A stretch of DNA of 64,000 nt, taken from assembly GCA_022432975.1 (NCBI GenBank), contig CM039506.1, positions 17,496,121 through 17,560,120 on the forward strand, read 5' to 3'. The notes below the pieces were generated by a model. That model was not told where the DNA came from. It saw nothing but the letters and a program-made list of their open reading frames with translations, and did not search any database. The position numbers were made by a program, and so were the translations under genes. Shown here in pieces: positions 57,103-64,000 of this stretch (its first letter is position 1; every line of letters begins with the position of its first letter). This DNA comes from Begonia masoniana (Eukaryota; Streptophyta; Magnoliopsida; Cucurbitales; Begoniaceae).

Positions 57103-59220
57103 TCGGAGTTGTAAACCACTCTGGTGCACAAGTTCGTTGGTCTAATCCTCAGTCCCTACTTCTACCATCTCAGTCCTACATTCCTCTAGTAGTGCTCCTG
57201 TGCAACCTCTTGGTCATTGACATCCAAATCGTATCCCTCCTTTGATACTTCACGGGTCTTAATAACTATTTCTATGTGAGCTTCCCAACTAGAATTTCAC
57301 TTCTTTATACTTCTCAGGTATCCTATCAGTGATATCCCACGTCACATTCCTCCTCGAGTAACTTATCGACCTCGACCCCTGCTTCGATGCAGTTCCCACA
57401 ACCTACTCCTTCCATCCCAACTACATCTCCGAAATTACATTCTGGCGTCAACAGGTTTAACTAAGAGTTTAAGTTGTTACTATCTTAAGGTTAATGCTCA
57501 CTTGCAAATTAAGTCCCATAAATACCACGTTTTACTCTAAGTCGCCTTCATGAGTTCCATTACTATGTCTTACTGAAACGCTTATGCCTTCTACAATATG
57601 CTCGATTATCTAACTCGAATCTCCATTAACCTCGAGCACAGTAAAGTCTCTAAGTCTCGCTGTGGATTTGCTCTAAACTACTCCTTCTAACCTTAAGTCA
57701 CTTATGTATCCATCGGTCTCGATTTGTCAAATAAGAGTCATACTCTTTAAAATTGCAAAGCTCACAATTCGTACGACACTAGTCAATCTTAACTCTTCAT
57801 TGGATCTACGATCCCCCGTACTTATCTCAAATGTCGTGCATAGACCTCTCTTAATTTCCCGATGGTCTAAATCCTTTTTAGTCGGGTTCTAATTATTTCG
57901 CTTGGCTCTTGCACAATAACTCGTTCATCAGTCTACTCGTTTACAAACTTGTTGATGATAAGTTCACTCTCTTGTTTCGATTCTCTTCGGATTCTCAATT
58001 CTTCTCCTTCTATTTTTCCAAGAGAAGGATTCAAAAACTTCTTTTCGTTAAGGTTTAACCCTCCCGGATCACCGAACACTGTCGTTTCTACCTCCATACC
58101 GGAGGTGAGTCCTACGTTTGCAGTTCTCAACTGAAACTATACCCACTGTAATCCTTCTCTATTGCATCTCTATCCTCTCTACGGTCATTCAGACTACTTT
58201 GAACTCATAAGTATAACCTTAAATCTGAAGTGCTATATTTTTCCTCAATAGTTACCACGTTCAAAACCTTAGCTCCTATGCTTTTGTTTTCTATCCTCAT
58301 TTAAGCAACACCAATGGTCTGACGTCTATTACTCATTAATAAATCTTAAATTCATTAATTCTCTCACCTAGTATGTCGGCTATATGCTTCTTACAGATTC
58401 AATATATTTCTTTATGGATTAGTCTTCTAAGGTATCTAAGGTGGTACCCTTTTCCTAGAGATCAGCCAATTCCAGTATCTAGAATATCCATATGCACATG
58501 ATTTCAATTCTCTAGCGCTTCGGGATTTAATAATTTTTATAACTCGGAGTAACTCTCGTTATTCCTTGCCTCTATATTGGTCGATACGATCGCCCCTACC
58601 CGATCACTTAAATCTTATGTCCGCGACTCGTATTGATCTATCACATCCATCTACACCACAACCATAATGGTTACTCTCATATCCTTTCCATAACAACACT
58701 AGGTAAGCTTTGGACTATGATTTTGTCTAATTGCTTAAATCCTTTTCACGAATGTAGGGTATACAAGTTCTTGCTAAATTTTCTTACCTACTTAATTCCA
58801 CTTAGTATATCTTGACAGCCTAAAGTATTTCCAAATACACTTTTACATCTTAGTTTAAATTACTCCTTACTTCTTTACACCTTAAAACTCTAAGGGTTTG
58901 AGTTTCGTCAACTAGGGTTCATTTCCTATAAATTTAAATCCTACATCCCGTAAGATGTGTGACTCTAACAGTAACAAAATCTAAGTGTATAACTTTTCAC
59001 GGGTAAGTCAAGCTAACCTTATTACTACATAACTCTCATTCTATAAGGCCTATATGGTCTAACATCTACTTACCGTCTTATCATCGAGGTTCACTCAAAA
59101 CAACTCTCTTCCACACTGCCTACTATTTCTCGTAACTCTCTCTAAATAATCTCGCTGGTTTGTGGACTCTTACTTATGCTAGAACGTGCTTACATATACC
59201 TCATTTTTGCACTAATAAAT
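56057..59220 (-). other. Non-coding internal region of element B
   Basis: Starts with purine tract TAAGGTGGGTGGAA (minus strand). No pol motifs in any frame; weakly homologous to the element A internal region. A short (AT)n run of about 28 bp lies at 57073-57100. Confidence 0.6.
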
Positions 59221-59227
59221 AGATATA

Positions 59228-60103
<876 letters not shown>

Positions 60104-60168
60104 GAGAGAGTTTTTCAGATGAGAAGGCAAACTCTAAAAACTTGAGAAGAAATGAAAACGAAGGCTCC

Positions 60169-60180
60169 TTTATATAGAGG
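60169..60180 (-). promoter_or_regulatory. TATA box of the pararetrovirus-like segment
   Basis: Minus-strand CCTCTATATAAA followed by GGAGCC and a C/T-rich leader, downstream of the minus-strand frames, the position of the pregenomic promoter in caulimovirids. Confidence 0.45.
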
Positions 60181-60240
60181 AGGAGCTTACAAACAAACAA
60201 AAACTAAATCGTCATGAATGACGAATTGAAACACTCAACA

Positions 60241-61004
60241 CTAGCTAGTGGAGCTAGTGGATGTACTATTCGTGCTAGTGGAAGCACTATTTGAATTAGT
60301 GGATGCACTGTTTGGGTCCACTATTATTGGAAATGTCTGGCACCAGGCTGACTTTGGAAACGGTGGAAACTCATGAGCTGGATTCCACTCTAACCACTTA
60401 GTAGCTTCAATTTTACCACGAGAACCTTCGGGTAATTGAACATTATTTCGTAAAGTCCATTCAGAAGGAGGTCTTGGAATAGGACTTAGGAATCTCTGAC
60501 GAAATGTCCTTTGATCACCAGTCATTATGTATGGATTGGATTCTTTCGAGAATTGACCCATGACTCATATGCCTCGGGGGTCATTAGCCTTCTTCTAGCA
60601 AGATCATTTTTGTATTCAGCATAATCATCATGATTTTTATTATGCTTTTTGCACCACTTATTTCTCTTTTTGCACCATCTTCTATATTTGCGGAGACTTT
60701 TAGCAACATTAGCTTTGATTTGATCCAAAGCTTCTTGGACCACTCTATTGGGCCTAGGATGAGCACCAGGCCAAGGTCTCCAACGAGCTAACTGCTGGAG
60801 AGGTGGAATATAGACATAACTTCTGTCATGATATTTGGAAATGGGGAAAGGTCTACCCCAATGGATTCGAGGAGCGAGTGCATCAGCTCGTTCCTGTTGG
60901 AGAATAGCCGCATCCCATGGGTCAAGATGAGCTTGTTGTTGATGATGGACTGCTTCTATTTGCATATTTTCTATAATGGCATTTTCAGCATCCCAATGAG
61001 CCAT
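60241..61004 (-). pseudogene. Unrecognised basic/aromatic protein in pararetrovirus-like segment, frameshifted
   Basis: Two overlapping frames: 61004-60525 (159 codons) and 60561-60241 (106 codons). The first begins MAHWDAENAIIENMQIEA and is rich in Trp, His and Arg, with WCKKRNKWCKKHNKNHDD in its middle. The second carries WTLRNNVQLPEG and a Ser/Thr/Asn-rich tail. They look like one protein broken by a frame change near 60540-60560. I recognise no domain. It is followed by a TATA box on the same strand, suggesting a last ORF before the viral promoter. Confidence 0.45.
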
Positions 61005-61009
61005 TTATA

Positions 61010-61136
61010 GAATCTTCTTCTTTCCTTTAGTAAGGGAATATCGATATCGAGTTTACAAACATCCTATATTTAGTCAAGAGGACAACAAAAAGGATGATTC
61101 TCCAACTGCATCAGAAATGCAATTTAATCTCTAATG
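61010..61136 (+). pseudogene. Possible C-terminal end of an upstream pararetroviral protein
   Basis: An open frame after a TGA at about 61001 encodes LVREYRYRVYKHPIFSQ and an acidic tail, ending in TAATG, where its stop overlaps the next ATG at 61134. Overlapping stop/start codons are usual in caulimovirids. It may be the movement-protein end; too short to be sure. Confidence 0.3.
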
Positions 61137-62355
61137 GATTTCTCTCCAGGATCTCTAATTCGGGATATTGTTAATGAAGAGTACCAAAAGCCTTCCAATT
61201 CTTTATTTCGAAAATGGATTCATCACCAGCATGCTGGGAATCCTTTCCAACTCATCAAAGAGCAATTTTACTCTTATCTTCAAAAAGAACAAACATTTAT
61301 GTTCTTTCCAAAATGGTACTGGGAGTACTATATTCCAAATTACACTTCGTCTATTGATGTCTTAGATCAATATGACAGTTTTCTAATCAATTGGCATACT
61401 AAAACAGGAGATGTTAAGTCAGTTCATCCCCCTTTCGAACCTATTCAGTTAATAAGCCAAGATAAAAGTTCTACTATTGAAGCAATCCCTTTAGTAGATA
61501 CTTCTTCCAAAGACAGAGGTCATTATCGAATCCACCATTCATAAACAACTGAATTATACAAATATAAATCTCAACACAGTTGGCAACCAACTTCAAAGAA
61601 TTGAGAAACAATTGGATAAACTACAAAAAGAAATTCCAAAAGAACTTCCCAAATCCCAGGATTTTAAAGAAGCATCCACTTCCAAAGCTTTAGCAATTAG
61701 TCAACCTGATCTAAAGCCTCCAATATTCTTATCCAATTTTAATTTCAAAAATCCCAATAAGGATAACGAGTTTATGGATGAATTAGTTAAAAGGTTAAAA
61801 ACTGTTAACTTATCTCCCATTACCAAATATAATGAATTTGTTACTAAATCTTCTAGTGAGTCTAGTACTGATTCTGATCTTGAAGAAATTCACCAAATGC
61901 AAATTACTTTTCCAAAGTATGAAGACCCTTTGATTGACAACTCTTCATCTAATGTCCAAAATTTATCCCTCAATCGTATCAAATACAAAGACAATTTAGG
62001 TGGAGATACTTTCCGTCGTGTCTATTATCCAAGGCCAACTCCTCCCGATATGCTTTGGGAAGAAAATTTCTTCAAAAGTCAAACTGCCTATTCAGCCAAA
62101 ACTATTTATGAATGGAACATAGATGGTTTATCTGAATATCAGATTTACGAAGTCCTTCACAAAATGATGATGTATGCCAGTATTTGTCGTGCATCACATA
62201 ATACTGACAAAGATATTGCCATTTTTATCATTAGTGGTTTCATTGGCAGTCTCAAAGGTTGGTGGGATAACATTCTCACTCAAGTTCAAAGAGAAGAAAT
62301 TCTCAATGCTGTTAAAATTGAACAGCCATCTACTTCCCAACCTCAACAGGATAGT

Positions 62356-62357
<2 letters not shown>
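61134..62357 (+). pseudogene. Pararetroviral coat-protein-like (N-terminal polyprotein) fragment, frameshifted
   Basis: Frame 1 (61134-61544) contains FRKWIHHQHAGNPFQLIKEQ, FFPKWYWEYYIPNY and SVHPPFEPI. A frame change near 61520-61545 leads to frame 2, which continues to the TA array with a coiled-coil-like NTVGNQLQRIEKQLDKLQ, then YYPRPTPPDMLWEENF, EWNIDGLSEYQIYEVLHKM and FIGSLKGWWDNILT. These resemble the pre-zinc-finger region of polyproteins in endogenous caulimovirid elements of plants. It stops at the (TA)n array before any zinc knuckle or enzyme domain. Confidence 0.6.

Positions 62358-62441
<84 letters not shown>
62358..62441. repeat. (TA)n microsatellite, 84 bp
   Basis: Right-hand remainder of the TA array flanking the pararetrovirus-like segment. 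Confidence 0.95.
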
Positions 62442-62444
<3 letters not shown>

Positions 62445-62458
62445 ATCCTATTAAATAT

Positions 62459-62826
62459 TCAAATTAAAACTCTACCTGTAACTGCTGAAGGTTGGGTAGT
62501 TTCTTCTTCTCTAGTCGAGGTAGGCAACTTTTGGGTATCGTTTCTCTGATTCATGCCCCGTTGGCCTGTACCTGGTTGATCTCGGCCCGATCTTGGGCAA
62601 TCTTTGACGAAATGACCATTCTCTCCACATCGAAAGCATTTATCTGTGCCTATCCTACAATCGCCACGGTGCTTCTTCTGGCACACAGGACACAGAGGTC
62701 TTTGATAACTTCTTCGCACGCGTTTCCGTCGGCTCTGTCTGATCTCTTCCTTGCCCGTCCTCTTCGTACCCTGGTTATTGGGAGCGGCCACCCCTAGGGT
62801 TCTTGGGCCACCTCGATTCGTCAATC
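62459..62826 (-). pseudogene. Gag C-terminal fragment of element B
   Basis: The minus-strand frame includes zinc knuckles CPVCQKKHRGDC and CFRCGENGHFVKDC, a Gly/Gln/Arg-rich linker and a terminal AVTGRVLI, matching the point where Gag of element A stops. The N-terminal Gag domain is gone; upstream the frame runs into LTR sequence at 62828, a deletion junction. Confidence 0.85.
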
Positions 62827-62827
62827 C

Positions 62828-63820
62828 CTCGAGATTTGTCCACGGGAGTCGTGTGTCTGAGGAAAACACGATATTCGTAGTTAAACCCAATTTGAATTAT
62901 AAACGTCCAAATTACGAAATCCTTAACTAATGAATTTCCTAAAATTCCAACTTAATAATTCGAAGTATTTAACAACGACATAATGCTCGATAACCTGGAA
63001 TTCCGATTAACGAGTTTTTCTCAAAAACTCGGAAATTTACCAATTTTTAACTTTTTCTCAAATTGATTTTTCCTCGTCCAATAATGTCCAATACGTTCAA
63101 TACGTACTTAATCAAGGCTAACCTATTAATTACGAATCCTAATTCGCGTTTTTAACGAGATTTAATCGAAACCCTAATTATCTAAAACGGCGTAAACGTT
63201 GAAATAAAAGCTCTAAGATTGTAGGTACATACCGAGGATAGCGAGAGGAGGAGAAAACGTGAAGAACCGAAGGAAAAACGGAGAAGAACGGAGGTCGGAA
63301 TATTGAGGAATCGTCGGCGGCGGCTGAGAGCTTTGCTCTCTGTTCGTGGATTCCAGAGAAGGGAAAGAGAGAAAGTGAGGGAGAGAAATAGATTTTAGGT
63401 TAAGTTATAATATTGGTTTGGCAGATTACGAAAATGCCCTTAGCTCTTATTTCTATTTGTTTCGTCCTTCGGTTCGTTAATCGTCCTACTATTCGGATTC
63501 TCGAAAGTTCCATATTTTGCCAATAACTCCTATCCATTGCCAGGGATTTATTAAAACTGTCCGTTCGCGATTTGGACCTCATTTGCTATTTTTACGAGAA
63601 CGTCTTTTACATTACGAGAAATGCATTTACTCGGAATATAGCGTTCAATCTCCGAAAATTCCCATAATTTCGTTAAAATTCCTATAAATCGTTAGGATTG
63701 AAACGACGCTTTCCGTTTGCAAAACTGATTTGATTTGACACATTTACTAAAAATGCCATTATATAATAATATATTGAATAATATATTAAATCCAAAAACT
63801 TGTACAGGCCGGATATTACA
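62828..63820 (-). repeat. Truncated 5' LTR of element B
   Basis: 993 bp matching 55064-56056 with about two differences, including leader exon, intron 1 and most of the microexon. The remaining 1.6 kb of the LTR is deleted. Confidence 0.9.
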
Positions 63821-64000
63821 ATTCCGATGACAAAGCCTGCAAAATATAGAGAGCGAAATTTTAATTGAGAAGCTCACATAAGAACGGTTATTAAGACCGT
63901 TAGGGTGCTTAAGGAAGTATTCAACTCGAATACTATTGATAACGAAATTGAGGGACTAATACTAGAGAAAATGTAGACACTTAAGTTGGCGCACATTCGG

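Overview
This window is nuclear DNA of a flowering plant, probably a eudicot. It holds spliced plant genes (plastid NHD1-type antiporter, mitochondrial CLPX, coatomer gamma SEC21) with GT/AG introns, set in a dense matrix of nested LTR retrotransposons, a pararetroviral insert and microsatellites. The species cannot be told from the sequence. There are two 100-N assembly gaps (23361-23460 and 45284-45383).

Layout. 1-5330: two partial LTRs, a copia-like LTR and AT-rich repeats. 5641-7233: the 5' part of an NHD1-like gene, damaged and followed by a Ty3 integrase scrap. 8041-9412: two fold-back inverted repeats made from unrecognised gene-like sequence. 10660-12640: a frameshifted pseudogene of a plant transmembrane protein. 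14218-22710 (minus): twelve exons of a CLPX pseudogene whose largest intron carries a 2.7-kb solo LTR with a perfect target-site duplication (TSD) and a 556-bp TRIM. 23461-33510: two tandem LTRs, the second split by a young chromovirus (27383-33081, 459-bp LTRs differing at two positions). 33511-36301: copia remains. 36386-42199: element A, a gag-only non-autonomous LTR element. 39733-45276 and 49173-64000 are the arms of a large near-identical inverted repeat around a 3.9-kb spacer that holds exons 1-5 of SEC21. 53450-63820: element B, a related gag-only element with TSD ATTCC, inserted in the right arm and itself carrying a pararetroviral segment between two (TA)n arrays.

Main observation. 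Eight divergent LTRs (about 2.0-2.7 kb where complete) share a gene-like layout. Most show a 5' exon ending at a GT donor, and seven of the eight show a clear microexon of 27-57 nt between an AG acceptor and a GTAAGT donor. All eight then have an intron of roughly 0.45-0.65 kb (longer in the degenerate LTR-7) ending in a branch-point-like (C/T)TTACTNAG or related box and usually GRTGTAG|GTG. In seven of them a GC-rich or tandem-repeat cassette follows, built in most copies from short perfect palindromes whose core sequence differs from copy to copy. The LTRs therefore look as if they encode a spliced leader, and they carry a rapidly diversifying palindromic module. RNA-seq across these junctions would decide the first point.

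No host gene in the window is demonstrably complete. The order of events can be partly read: the inverted repeat formed first, then a solo LTR (TSD AATGG) entered its left arm and element B its right arm; the chromovirus is also recent.
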